Of a stretch of 64,000 nucleotides of DNA, positions 1 through 8,247 are shown piece after piece. Source of the DNA: JBNKFV01 sp050289485 (GTDB taxonomy: Bacteria > Pseudomonadota > Gammaproteobacteria > Pseudomonadales > Cellvibrionaceae); contig JBNKFV010000009.1 of the NCBI GenBank assembly GCA_050289485.1, forward strand, positions 487,729 to 551,728. Reading direction: 5' to 3'. Under the pieces are notes generated by a model. The model searched no databases. It was given only the letters and a program-made list of their open reading frames with translations, and was not told the origin of the DNA. The first letter of the stretch is position 1; each line of letters starts with the position of its first letter. The translations under genes and the position numbers were made by a program.

Positions 1-969
1 CGTAATACTGTTTGTGCAGATTATTTTGTCAGTCACGGGCAGGCATTTTGGTTAATTGGGCCCAGAGTTAATACGCCACATCATCACGGCACCGGCTGCA
101 CCCTGGCTTCTGCTATTGCTGCGTCACTGGCGTTGGGTTATTGCATGGAAGATGCGTTGGTGTTGGCAAAAATGCGAGTCACCCAAGGGTTGCGCGATGC
201 TAAAGCAGTAGGGCGTGGTGCAGGCCCCATTGCACAGGGCGGGTGGCCAGTATATGTGGAAGATTTGCCAACCATCAGTTTTGCTTTGGGTATGCCTACT
301 CAGCTGCATCACCCCGGTGCGAGTTTTACCCCATGCAACAAAACATCGTTAGGCCTTTACCCGGTTGTTGATCACGTTAGCCAATTGGAGCCGTTGATGG
401 CGCTGGGATTGCGAACACTGCAATTGCGCGTGAAGTCTGCCGGCGATATCAGCCAACAGATTCAACAAGCCGTTGCGCTACAACAGCGTTACGGTTGCCA
501 GTTATTTATTAATGACCATTGGCAATTGGCGATTGAGCATGGTGCTTTCGGTGTGCATTTGGGGCAAGAAGATATACATACCGCAGATATTACTGCGATT
601 GCCCACGCGGGGTTGTATTTGGGGTTGAGTAATCACAGCTGGTTTGAAATGGCTAGTTCGCATTATCACCGGCCTTCGTACATGGCACTGGGGCCGGTAT
701 TTGCGACCACAACCAAAGCCATGCCGTTCGCGCCGCTTGGCATTGCACAACTGCACGAGTGGGTACAACTGCTGCAATCGGCTTATGCAGTAACTGCCAT
801 TGGCGGTATTAATACCAACACGTTACCAGCGGTGGCTGCCACCGGTGTGCATAGTGCGGCCGTGGTGCGAGCCGTTACCCAGGCGACTGATCTGCAAGGC
901 GCAGTCAAACAGTTGCAAAGACAATTACAAGCTGGAACCTCCCCGCGTTTGGCAAGTTGTACGGCTTAG
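1..969 (+). CDS. thiDE: Bifunctional ThiD-ThiE, 5'-truncated by window
   Basis: The frame is open from base 1, so the gene starts upstream. The first ~75 codons carry the ThiD (hydroxymethylpyrimidine-phosphate kinase) C-terminal signature HHHGTGCTLASAIAA. From about 352 the same frame becomes a full ThiE (thiamine-phosphate synthase), with LYPVVDHV, FINDHWQLA, GVHLGQED, GPVFATTTK and IGGI motifs. Known chemistry: the kinase makes HMP-pyrophosphate and the synthase joins it to the thiazole phosphate to give thiamine phosphate, both in the cytoplasm. thiS and thiF follow on the same strand, so this is the end of a thiamine operon. No thiG is seen in the window; it may lie elsewhere. An internal start at 133 is unlikely because the homologous ThiD part reads through it. 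Confidence 0.93.
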   Translation, partial: RNTVCADYFVSHGQAFWLIGPRVNTPHHHGTGCTLASAIAASLALGYCMEDALVLAKMRVTQGLRDAKAVGRGAGPIAQGGWPVYVEDLPTISFALGMPTQLHHPGASFTPCNKTSLGLYPVVDHVSQLEPLMALGLRTLQLRVKSAGDISQQIQQAVALQQRYGCQLFINDHWQLAIEHGAFGVHLGQEDIHTADITAIAHAGLYLGLSNHSWFEMASSHYHRPSYMALGPVFATTTKAMPFAPLGIAQLHEWVQLLQSAYAVTAIGGINTNTLPAVAATGVHSAAVVRAVTQATDLQGAVKQLQRQLQAGTSPRLASCTA

Positions 970-1008
970 TTCAGCAGGCTCTAACCTATTAATCATAGAG
1001 AGTTTTTC

Positions 1009-1209
1009 ATGAAAACGGTAATCATAAACGGTGAACCCCATCAAACCCAAGCAAGTGATCTTGCGACCTTGCTCAGTGAGCTGGGCTACGAGGCGGTTAC
1101 CTTGGCGACCGCTGTTAATGGCCGATTCGTCGCCCAGCAGCAGCGTGAGCAAATGTCGTTATCGGCCGGGATGCAGATAGACATTCTGCAACCCATGCAG
1201 GGTGGCTAA
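1009..1209 (+). CDS. thiS: Sulfur carrier protein ThiS
   Basis: A 66-residue ubiquitin-like protein ending in Gly-Gly, as ThiS must for C-terminal adenylation and thiocarboxylation. It carries sulfur to the thiazole synthase ThiG. It starts with ATG 39 bases after thiDE, with a weak purine-rich site (AGAGAG) upstream. Its stop overlaps the next gene, the probable ThiS-adenylating enzyme, so the two are probably translationally coupled. Length is typical of the family (about 65 residues). Confidence 0.93.
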   Translation: MKTVIINGEPHQTQASDLATLLSELGYEAVTLATAVNGRFVAQQQREQMSLSAGMQIDILQPMQGG

Positions 1210-2236
1210 GGTGGTAGCCATTAACAGTTCTTATCGTTATCGCGCGCAGCTGGAGGCGCTGGGTGGCGAGAGTGCTCAACAGCGGTTGGTAAATAGTCGT
1301 GTACTGATTGTCGGTGCGGGTGGTTTAGGCGCGCCGTTGGCTGCTTATCTTGCGGGTGCTGGAGTGGGGTGTTTGGGTGTTGTTGACTACGACAAAGTTG
1401 AGTTAACTAATCTGCATCGCCAAGTGATGTACTGCGAAGCTGATGTTGGCCTGCTTAAAGTGAATGTTTTGCGCAAATTTTTATTGGGGCGTAATAGTAC
1501 GATAAACGTGCTTACTTACCCCCAGCGTATTACCTCCAAAAATTTACATTACTTATGTAGCAGCTACGATGTTATTGTCGATGCTGCTGACAGCTACGCG
1601 GTCACCTATTTGTTGAGCGACTATTGCTTACATGCCAATAAGTTTTTGGTGAGCGCATCTGTTGCAGGGCAACAGGGCTACTGCGGTGTTTTTTGTGGCA
1701 GCCAGCCGAGTTATCGGGCTGTGTTTCCGTGGCCGCAGGCATCGGCTGCCAGTTGCTCAGAAACGGGTGTCAGTGGGCCAGCGGTAGGTATGATTGCCAT
1801 GTTGCAGGCCCAGCGTGTGCTTGATGTCTTAACGGGTTGTAACCCAGAGCAAGTGCAACGTTTAACGGCTTTCGACCTGGTGAGTGGGTATTACTCATCG
1901 ATAACTACCGAAGGTGCGTTGGAGCCAGATTTACAATTTTCGTTTGAACTGCTTGAGCTGGGCGACATTGAGCCCAGTGATGCAGTTGTTGATGTACGAA
2001 CGTTGGCGGAGCAACAGCAAAAACCCATCGCTTCGGTATTGGCTTATGGTTTGGCACATGTGGTTTTCTCAAGTATCAACGCGTTGGCTGAGTATCTTAA
2101 GGATAACCCAGGGTATCTGGAAAGACGGCGTATAGTTATGTGTTGCAAATCTGGCCGCCGAGCGTTTCAACAGATGTTGGCTGCGAGTGGCAGCGACGCG
2201 TTAGCAGCATCACGTTGGGCTATTTGTGGTTTTTAG
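1202..2236 (+). CDS. thiF: ThiF/MoeB-type adenylyltransferase with C-terminal rhodanese domain
   Basis: 344 residues. N-terminal E1-like domain: nucleotide motif GAGGLG at 38-43, R-Q at 73-74, and the crossover cysteine in ASCSETG (Cys185). From about residue 258 a rhodanese domain ends in CKSGRR, with candidate persulfide Cys315. It should adenylate the ThiS C-terminus and deliver sulfur from its own rhodanese cysteine. Odd: the zinc-binding CxxC pairs of E. coli MoeB/ThiF appear lost. The first site reads PSYRAVFP (Ser170, Ala173) and no second pair follows. Start: GTG at 1202 overlaps thiS by 8 bases; GTG at 1211 is equally possible, with AGGG about 8 bases upstream. ThiF rather than MoeB is inferred from the thi neighbours. 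Confidence 0.88.
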   Translation: MAKVVAINSSYRYRAQLEALGGESAQQRLVNSRVLIVGAGGLGAPLAAYLAGAGVGCLGVVDYDKVELTNLHRQVMYCEADVGLLKVNVLRKFLLGRNSTINVLTYPQRITSKNLHYLCSSYDVIVDAADSYAVTYLLSDYCLHANKFLVSASVAGQQGYCGVFCGSQPSYRAVFPWPQASAASCSETGVSGPAVGMIAMLQAQRVLDVLTGCNPEQVQRLTAFDLVSGYYSSITTEGALEPDLQFSFELLELGDIEPSDAVVDVRTLAEQQQKPIASVLAYGLAHVVFSSINALAEYLKDNPGYLERRRIVMCCKSGRRAFQQMLAASGSDALAASRWAICGF

Positions 2237-2251
2237 GGCCTGTTAGCACGA

Positions 2252-2424
2252 CTATTAACCCGGCGACAAAATAGATCTCCTTATCTATTTTGTCGCATGC
2301 CATGGAAATACCTGCGAAATTTTACGAAATCTCTTGTATTTCCATGGCTTACGTTGGCCTGCGGCCTATGGCGGCGCGTCCGTGCGCCGCTTATTAACCC
2401 GACAAATATTCGCCGGGTTAATAG
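2252..2424 (+). repeat. MITE-like inverted-repeat element, copy A
   Basis: A non-coding 173-bp element bounded by perfect 14-bp inverted repeats: CTATTAACCCGGCG at 2252-2265 and its complement at 2411-2424. The termini lie in TA dinucleotides. Inside are a left hairpin (tATCTATTTTGTCGC against GACAAAATAGAt), a central segment with TTTACGAAAT and TTGTATTTCCA, and GC-rich GGCGGCGCG...CGCGCCGC-type arms before a right hairpin. Related copies lie at 4311-4484 and 24717-24889, with fragments at 11071 and 48585. It sits between the convergent ends of thiF and the Na/Pi symporter. Confidence 0.85.
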
Positions 2425-2428
2425 CTTT

Positions 2429-4045
2429 TCACTGATACCAGCTGTTAACTGCCTGCAATAGATTAGTGCCTGAATAATGTAATTCGCGATTTACATTCAT
2501 CAGTGTAGAGAGTTGATCGGGAGATAACATAATGTTGTTATCGATGGCGTTGTTAAGATTGACGGGTAGCTGCTCGTTTAACACATTTAGTTCTTCCAGT
2601 TGTTCTTGCAAATAACTGTATTCGTGAATCCCATCAAGCAGCCTTACGAGTTTTTGGTAAAATTCGTGAACATATTGGGCATAAACGGTCGACAGCTCGA
2701 ACAGTTCTGGCTCGCTCTGATGGCGAAGGTCGATTAAATCAGCACGAATATCTTTTAAGGTTTTTACGGAATAGACCAAGTCACGCGCACAACTTAAACA
2801 GCGTAACAGTGTTGCCGATTGTCTTTCCGTAAGCGGGCATTGTTGTACCCGGCGTATGTATTGTATAAGTTCACCCTCGTTTTGTTTGAGTTGTTCATAG
2901 CGATTCTCAAAGCTTTGCCGATCATCGCTGCCGTCTAATATATCTTGCAGGCTGTTGGATATGTTTAATCCGTGAGGATCAATTTTTAAATTACGCATAT
3001 TAATACCCACGCCTGCCATCAGCATGTTAAATAAATGACTCTCGCAAGCTGCTAAGGCCGCATCGGTTGGCGTTACGGCAATGTCGCGTAATATTAAATG
3101 CGGTTTCTCTTTGTCATTAAACAAGGTGCCGAGCCAACGCGCATAGGGTTTTAACACCGGGGTAAATATCAGCAGTCCAAGAAAATTCATTAAACTATGA
3201 AACGCCACCAGGCTGTACAGCGGATCGCTGATGCCCAGGGAGGTCATAATGGCTGGCAGTGCGGGCAACAGAACGATAAACGCCAATGCAGCGACCACCA
3301 GGTTGAACATAACATGTGCCATGGCCAGCTGGCGTTTGATAGCAAAGCCTCGCAGACTGCCGAGCAGGGTGGTAGATGTGGTACCCAGGTCTGCACCAAT
3401 AATCAGTGCCGCAGCACTAGGCAGGTTTAACACCTCGCCGTGCAGTGCTGCCAAGGCGATCATCATGGAGGCAGAACTGGACTGTATAACGGCACAGAGC
3501 AGGCAGCCAAACAGCACAAAACCCAGTGGGCTCAAATGTTGCAGTATGTTGAGATCAAACTGCTGGGGAAGATGCTCAACACTGGTTTTCATAAAATCCA
3601 GCCCAAAGAGCAATAGGCCGAAGCTCAGTAATAAGTTGCCGATAGAACGCCAGCGAGTCACTTTGTCGAAAAAAAACAGTAATAAACAGCCTGTGCCCAG
3701 CAAGGGGATGGACGCCGCCGACAGGTCAACTTTGAAGCCAATGGTAGCGACAATCCAGCCAGTAAAGGTAGTGCCAAGATTGGCACCCAGTAGCACCCCA
3801 ATAGCGTTGTACAGAGGAATCATGCCTGCAGCTGCAAAGGCGAGTATCAGCAAGCTCACAACAGAGCTGCTTTGTAACATGGCGGTGATAAAGGTACCGC
3901 CAGCGACACTGCTGAGTGGGGAGGACGTCGTCTTTGAGAGCCAGTTTTTTATCCACGGGCTGCCCAGTGCATGAATGCTGCTCTCTAATTGCGACATTCC
4001 GAACAGAAAAATGCCTAGTCCAAACAATAAATTTAAAACCGGCAA
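2429..4045 (-). CDS. Na/Pi cotransporter family protein (NptA type)
   Basis: 538-residue membrane protein. Two inverted Na/Pi-cotransport repeats are visible, each with a QSSS motif followed by a GA(N/D)LGTT motif, within about residues 1-310. The C-terminal ~190 residues are a soluble helical PhoU-like domain. The family imports phosphate with sodium across the inner membrane, though substrate is not proven for bacterial members. Start: TTG at 4045 is preceded by GAGGG at 7 bases' spacing, and no in-frame ATG gives a better N-terminus. It is a single gene with no pst/pho neighbours. Its 3' end abuts repeat copy A. A 247-codon frame on the opposite strand (3231-3974) is a shadow of this gene. 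Confidence 0.9.
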   Translation of the reverse strand: MPVLNLLFGLGIFLFGMSQLESSIHALGSPWIKNWLSKTTSSPLSSVAGGTFITAMLQSSSVVSLLILAFAAAGMIPLYNAIGVLLGANLGTTFTGWIVATIGFKVDLSAASIPLLGTGCLLLFFFDKVTRWRSIGNLLLSFGLLLFGLDFMKTSVEHLPQQFDLNILQHLSPLGFVLFGCLLCAVIQSSSASMMIALAALHGEVLNLPSAAALIIGADLGTTSTTLLGSLRGFAIKRQLAMAHVMFNLVVAALAFIVLLPALPAIMTSLGISDPLYSLVAFHSLMNFLGLLIFTPVLKPYARWLGTLFNDKEKPHLILRDIAVTPTDAALAACESHLFNMLMAGVGINMRNLKIDPHGLNISNSLQDILDGSDDRQSFENRYEQLKQNEGELIQYIRRVQQCPLTERQSATLLRCLSCARDLVYSVKTLKDIRADLIDLRHQSEPELFELSTVYAQYVHEFYQKLVRLLDGIHEYSYLQEQLEELNVLNEQLPVNLNNAIDNNIMLSPDQLSTLMNVNRELHYSGTNLLQAVNSWYQ

Positions 4046-4212
4046 GGTAGTACCCTCTATACACGGTGATTATGGTGGTATCGTTACTACTATAGGATAT
4101 CAGCCCGGGGTAGGTATTGTGTCATATCAGATAAAAAGGACTTTTATACTGGTTTCGCCGTAGCAGTGATCAGTGGCCGCCTGGGTTGGCGGTATAGTAA
4201 TATGCCGATTTA

Positions 4213-4279
4213 CGTTCCAAATTTGGAACGATCCCTCTCAGTTTTCTTGCTATTTCATTGGCGCGGCTTTACCTATACT
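4213..4279 (+). promoter_or_regulatory. Promoter/operator module 1 (18-bp palindrome plus -10)
   Basis: A perfect 18-bp palindrome CGTTCCAAATTTGGAACG lies at 4213-4230. It is followed by TTTACCTATACT at 4268-4279, whose TATACT resembles a -10 box. No good -35 is seen at 17 bp, which fits an activator-dependent promoter. The same arrangement recurs at 4783-4839 with exactly equal spacing. The 4046-4933 stretch holds no convincing gene; it contains these two modules, repeat copy B and a hairpin. Confidence 0.5.
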
Positions 4280-4310
4280 CGGTGATCGTTAGCTGGACAG
4301 GTTCTGTCGT

Positions 4311-4484
4311 CATTAACTCGAGTCAATCGACAGCAGGGGTAATCGGCGGCGAGTAGTTACGCAGCCATTGGTCGCAGACCAATGTCAGTCTTGGAAATAC
4401 AAGGGATTTCGTAAAATTGCGCGGTTATTTCCAAGGCGTGCAAAAAAATGGATAAGGAGATCGCTTTTGTCGCCGGGTTAATAG
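4311..4484 (-). repeat. MITE-like element, degenerate copy B
   Basis: The reverse complement matches copies A and C along its length. The intact end CGCCGGGTTAATAG is at 4471-4484 and the internal blocks ATTTTACGAAAT, CTTGTATTTCCA and GACATTGG are recognisable. The far end has decayed to ATTAACTCG at 4312-4320. It lies in opposite orientation to the other two main copies and just upstream of the aromatic gene island. The 85-codon minus-strand frame over it (4357-4614) has no gene-like support. Confidence 0.75.
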
Positions 4485-4715
4485 AATAATAAGTGAGACC
4501 ATGGCTATACAGGAGCTTGCATATTTTTTGCCACGCATTGGCATTAATTTTCCTGTTTTTTTGATAAAAAAGTTTACGCAGCTTGGGCTTAAAAGCTGCC
4601 ACTGAGTTTAACATTTTGCTTTTGGTTTTCTAGTTGGCTAGGTGTTAGGCGTTGCGCTGTTTGGCAGACGTTGTGCTGCAGCGCTCCTTGATTTTTGCTC
4701 CTCACTATGGATATT

Positions 4716-4742
4716 TGGCCCTTTATAAAGGGCCATTTTTTT
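4716..4742 (+). terminator. Rho-independent terminator-like hairpin
   Basis: Perfect 20-bp palindrome TGGCCCTTTATAAAGGGCCA at 4716-4735 followed by seven T. It could end a transcript from module 1 before module 2, leaving a short non-coding RNA of about 450 nt that spans repeat copy B. No gene on the plus strand ends here. Confidence 0.6.
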
Positions 4743-4782
4743 ATCAGGGGAGTAAAAAGATATCCAGTAGGGTGTTGCATGG

Positions 4783-4839
4783 TTGGAACGCGTATTTCCA
4801 TTCCTTTGCCTACCTGTGAGGCAAGTGCTTACCTATACT
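4783..4839 (+). promoter_or_regulatory. Promoter/operator module 2, upstream of GST operon
   Basis: TTGGAACG at 4783-4790 and CTTACCTATACT at 4828-4839 are spaced exactly as in module 1. The palindrome's left half is only partly kept (TGTTGCATGG in place of CGTTCCAAAT). TATACT at 4834-4839 is the likely -10, about 90 bases before the first GST start codon. This is the best candidate promoter for the 4934-11985 gene set. Confidence 0.5.
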
Positions 4840-4933
4840 GCCGAGACTTGTTGACAACGTAATGATTGAACCGACCAGTAGTTTTACCGAGTAACAGATA
4901 AACCTGATTCTAACCATAATAAAGGCATGCAAA

Positions 4934-5716
4934 ATGCAAAATGTAGAACTCTTCCACTGGGAGCCCAACGCTAATTCAGGCAAGCCGATGTTAACGCTGG
5001 CTGAAAAAGGGGTGAGCTATACCAGTCACTACCTTGACCTGCTCAACTTCGATCAACACAAGCCCGAATATCTGAAAATTAATCCTCAAGGCACGATTCC
5101 GGCCATGCTTCACAATGGCAAGGTACTAACGGAGTCAACTGCCATTATGGAATACGTTGATGAAGCGTTTGATGGCCCCTCGCTAATGCCTGCCAGTGCG
5201 GTAGATCGTTGGCGGGTACGTTGGTGGATGAAGTTTATTGATCAATGGTTAGCGCCATCGGTGAGCATGATGGGGTGGAACTGGTTTGTAGGCCCATCGG
5301 TTCGCGATCGTGATCCGCAAGAGCTGGAAGCAGCGATTGAACGCATCCCCTTACCGGAGCGGCGTGTTGCCTGGCGCAAAGCGATTTATGGTCAGTTCAG
5401 TGAGCAAGAGCTTGCCGCGTCGCAGCATCGGGTGGAAATTGGTATCACAATGCTTGAAGCTGCTTTAACCAAGCATCAATGGTTGGGATCTGATGAGTAC
5501 TCGTTAGCCGATATCAACGGATTTAATTTGGGGTTTGCGTTACCTATGTCGCAAGCAGCCTTGGCGAATGATGAAAAAACGCCTCGTTTGATGGAGTGGT
5601 TGCGCAAAATTTATGAGCGCCCAGCTACCCAGGAAACCTGGGCAAAAGGGCGTACACTATTGGCGAGCCGAGTAGGCTTTTTGCGTCGTGATTACGAATC
5701 AGTGGAGGCCAAATAA
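4934..5716 (+). CDS. Glutathione S-transferase, LigF-like beta-etherase candidate
   Basis: 260 residues. N-terminal thioredoxin-like domain (about 1-85) with the glutathione site Asn14-Ser15 in PNANSGKP, INPQGTIPA, and ESTAIMEYVDE. The C-terminal helical domain has IPLPERRVAWRKAIYG and the GST N-cap motif YSLADINGF. These match SYK-6 LigF features such as the ANS site, the ES-containing helix and a PxPEQ-x-KWRRA-like stretch. LigF-type enzymes cleave the beta-aryl ether of alpha-keto lignin dimers with glutathione. It is the first gene of an operon, overlaps the next GST by one base (TAATG), and probably functions with it. Alternative: a general GST of unknown substrate. Confidence 0.75.
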   Translation: MQNVELFHWEPNANSGKPMLTLAEKGVSYTSHYLDLLNFDQHKPEYLKINPQGTIPAMLHNGKVLTESTAIMEYVDEAFDGPSLMPASAVDRWRVRWWMKFIDQWLAPSVSMMGWNWFVGPSVRDRDPQELEAAIERIPLPERRVAWRKAIYGQFSEQELAASQHRVEIGITMLEAALTKHQWLGSDEYSLADINGFNLGFALPMSQAALANDEKTPRLMEWLRKIYERPATQETWAKGRTLLASRVGFLRRDYESVEAK

Positions 5717-6504
5717 TGGATATTACCCTTTACTACGGCGAGCCTAACGGACCATCGCTAACGGTGTTGGCTGCTTTATACGAAAAAGAGATAGACGCAA
5801 AACTGGTTGCCATTGATTTAACGGCAGGCGAGCGACATCAACATGCTGCTCTCGCCAGTGTTGAAACGGCAATGAGTATTGAAGGAGAAGGCCCGGTTGT
5901 GGTTGTAGATGGTGAGCCGCTGGCTGACTCGGTATTTATTGGTTGTTTCTTTGATGAAGTTGGCGAGCAGTCGGCGTTATTGCCTGGTGACCATTATCAG
6001 CGTTGGGAAGTAAAAGCCTGGTGCCGTTATATTGTTGAACGCGTTGCTCCCGCCGCCGCTTACTTAGGCACTCAGGCCTACTTAGCAGAAAAACTGGGCA
6101 CCTTGTCTGACGAACAGTTTGTGGCGTTAATTGCGCCTATTTCGTGTGAAGATCTGAGTGAGCGTTGGCAAGCAGCAAGAAATAACGATTTCTCTGACGA
6201 TAAATTGGAAGACAGCAAGAATAAAATCGGCCAAGCGGTAGTGACGATTGAACAAAAACTTGCTGAAGCAGGCGATGCCCAATGGTTAATGGGTGACTTT
6301 AGTCTGGCCGATTTAGAAACCTACGCCTGGCTTGCCGGTATGCGTCACTTGTTGCCCAATGCATTTGCGGGATCGCCGCTAACCTCTGCCTGGATGGATC
6401 GCGTAAAACAGCGAGGTTCGGTACAAAAAGCGTTGGCAAAAAGTACGGTGGCGGCACCTGAAACCGTATGGGCGCCAGGCCCTGAAATTAATCGCTGGGG
6501 GTAA
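5716..6504 (+). CDS. Divergent GST, possible partner subunit of preceding etherase
   Basis: 262 residues with a GST layout. The thioredoxin-like part starts ITLYYGEPNGPSL (Ser14 near the glutathione site) and the C-terminal domain keeps FSLADLETYAWLAG. The cis-proline region is altered (EGEGPVVVVDGE), so glutathione binding may be weak. Its ATG overlaps the stop of the previous gene by one base, implying coupled, near-equimolar synthesis. In Novosphingobium, BaeA and BaeB are adjacent-type GSTs that form a heterodimeric beta-etherase; this pair could be analogous, which is inference. It does not show LigE-like features. Confidence 0.7.
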   Translation: MDITLYYGEPNGPSLTVLAALYEKEIDAKLVAIDLTAGERHQHAALASVETAMSIEGEGPVVVVDGEPLADSVFIGCFFDEVGEQSALLPGDHYQRWEVKAWCRYIVERVAPAAAYLGTQAYLAEKLGTLSDEQFVALIAPISCEDLSERWQAARNNDFSDDKLEDSKNKIGQAVVTIEQKLAEAGDAQWLMGDFSLADLETYAWLAGMRHLLPNAFAGSPLTSAWMDRVKQRGSVQKALAKSTVAAPETVWAPGPEINRWG

Positions 6505-6508
6505 TCAC

Positions 6509-8077
6509 GTGCGGTCTATTGACTATTTTGATCGCGGGCACGATCTTAACCCAAGTCGTACCTGTATCATTGATGGTGAAAAATCACTTTCGTTTACCGA
6601 GGTGAAAACGCTTACTGAGCGCTGTGCCGAAGCCATGTATGCCAATGGCTTTGAAAATCAAAACAATGTAGCACTTTATTCACCTAATAGTGGTGACGTG
6701 ATGATTGCGTTGCTATCTATTTGGCGTGCCAATGGCAAGTGGATTCCGGTTAACACCCGCAATGCGATTGATGCCAATGCGCAATATCTCGATTATGTAA
6801 GGTGCGAGTGGCTTTTTTATCACTCATCATTGCGCGACGATGTGCTGCAGTTGAAAGCTCGCGTCACAACATTAAAACATTTTGTCTGTCTGGATCAGCC
6901 GTTAGATGGTGATCCCTCGCTGCAGCAGTTTTTGCATCATTATGATGGCAAAGGCTGCATCGATTTTGGGGACCCTTTTGGTTGCCTTGATGACAAAGTG
7001 GGTATTTTTCCCACTGGTGGTACAACCGGCCCATCGAAAGGGGTGAACGTAACCAACCTGGGTTGGGGTACTATGATTGAAACCTCAGCCATGGCACTTG
7101 GGGGCGCTACCGATAACCCGGTAACGCTGGTTTCAGCACCGATAACCCACGCCGCAGGCCCTATTAGTTTGGCTACCTTATCACTGGGTGCTACCCAGGT
7201 AATCTTGCCAGGGTTCAATGCAGAAAAAGTTTTACAGACGATTGCCAGGCATCAGGTAACGCATATGTATCTGCCGCCAACAGCACTGTATGGTCTACTC
7301 GGATCGCCAGAGTTGCATCAACATGATGTCTCGTCGTTACGTTACTTTGTGCTGGTAGGCTCACCGGTTTCACCTGAAAAATTACGCCAGGCCGTTGAGA
7401 TATTCGGCCCGTGCATGTGCCAGTGTTATGGACAGGTAGAATGCCCGATGATTGTGACGTGGTTGCCACCCGAGGTGGTTGCAAAGGCCGCTGCGGGTGA
7501 TCACCCCGAGCGACTGGCCAGCTGTGGTAGGCCGACTAACTCGGTTAGGGTTGGCATTATGGCGCCAGATGGCAACTTGCTGCCCAATGGTGAGCCTGGC
7601 GAAATCGTGGTGCGCGGTGCATTAGTGTCACATAGCTACTTCGAAAAACCGGAAGCCACTCAAGAGATTCGTACTTACGGTTGGCACCACACCGGCGACG
7701 TAGGTTATCGCGATGAAGCGGGCTATATTTATATTGTTGATCGTTTGAAAGACATGATTATCACCGGTGGCTTTAACGTATTCAGTGCCGAGGTTGAAGC
7801 TGCCGTCACCGAGTTGGCGGCAGTGCGTGAGTGTGCTGTTATTGGTTTGCCGCATGAAAAATGGGGTGAGTCGGTACATGCAGTGGTAGTGGCAGAGAGC
7901 ATCAGCGAAGAAGACATTATTCGTTATGCAAAAGAGCGCTTGGGTGGCGTTAAGGCGCCTAAGTCGGTTTCATTTATTGATCATATTCCACGTACTGCAG
8001 CAGGTAAGCAAGATAAAAAAGCATTGCGGGCGCAGTATTGGAAAAAGGGCGAAAACGTCAATCGCATGGTTAACTGA
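6509..8077 (+). CDS. Class I adenylate-forming acyl/aryl-CoA ligase
   Basis: 522 residues. All core motifs are present: P-loop TGGTTGPSKG (169-178), YGQVE (307-311), TGD (395-397), hinge DRLKDMIITGG (411-421) and the catalytic lysine in PRTAAGK (Lys500). The enzyme activates a carboxylate as the adenylate and then the CoA thioester. In this setting the substrate is probably a phenylpropanoid acid formed from the released lignin monomer, such as a vanilloyl or hydroxypropiovanillone-derived acid; that is inference. Start is GTG at 6509 with GGGGG 7 bases upstream, 4 bases after the GST stop. Fatty-acid ligase activity cannot be excluded. Confidence 0.85.
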   Translation: MRSIDYFDRGHDLNPSRTCIIDGEKSLSFTEVKTLTERCAEAMYANGFENQNNVALYSPNSGDVMIALLSIWRANGKWIPVNTRNAIDANAQYLDYVRCEWLFYHSSLRDDVLQLKARVTTLKHFVCLDQPLDGDPSLQQFLHHYDGKGCIDFGDPFGCLDDKVGIFPTGGTTGPSKGVNVTNLGWGTMIETSAMALGGATDNPVTLVSAPITHAAGPISLATLSLGATQVILPGFNAEKVLQTIARHQVTHMYLPPTALYGLLGSPELHQHDVSSLRYFVLVGSPVSPEKLRQAVEIFGPCMCQCYGQVECPMIVTWLPPEVVAKAAAGDHPERLASCGRPTNSVRVGIMAPDGNLLPNGEPGEIVVRGALVSHSYFEKPEATQEIRTYGWHHTGDVGYRDEAGYIYIVDRLKDMIITGGFNVFSAEVEAAVTELAAVRECAVIGLPHEKWGESVHAVVVAESISEEDIIRYAKERLGGVKAPKSVSFIDHIPRTAAGKQDKKALRAQYWKKGENVNRMVN

Positions 8078-8247
8078 TGCGTTGCCAGCCAGGCTGTTAA
8101 CCTCGTCATAATAGAGGTGGGGTTACCGTCTGGTAATGAGTGTGCACAATAGTACACAGCTACACAGTAGCTACCGGTTACAAAATAATAATATAGCTCG
8201 AAAACAAGGTCGTAGTGCTACGCGACCCAATGCCGGAGTAATGAATA

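Noticed and set aside
3231..3974. Long plus-strand frame (247 codons) opposite the Na/Pi symporter
   Set aside because: Antisense shadow of a strongly conserved gene, with no family features of its own.
4357..4614. 85-codon minus-strand frame
   Set aside because: Half of it lies in repeat copy B and no homology or ribosome site is apparent.
5716..6504. Second GST as a LigE homologue
   Set aside because: Lacks the LigE-type N-terminal pattern and the altered cis-proline loop does not match; left as a divergent GST.
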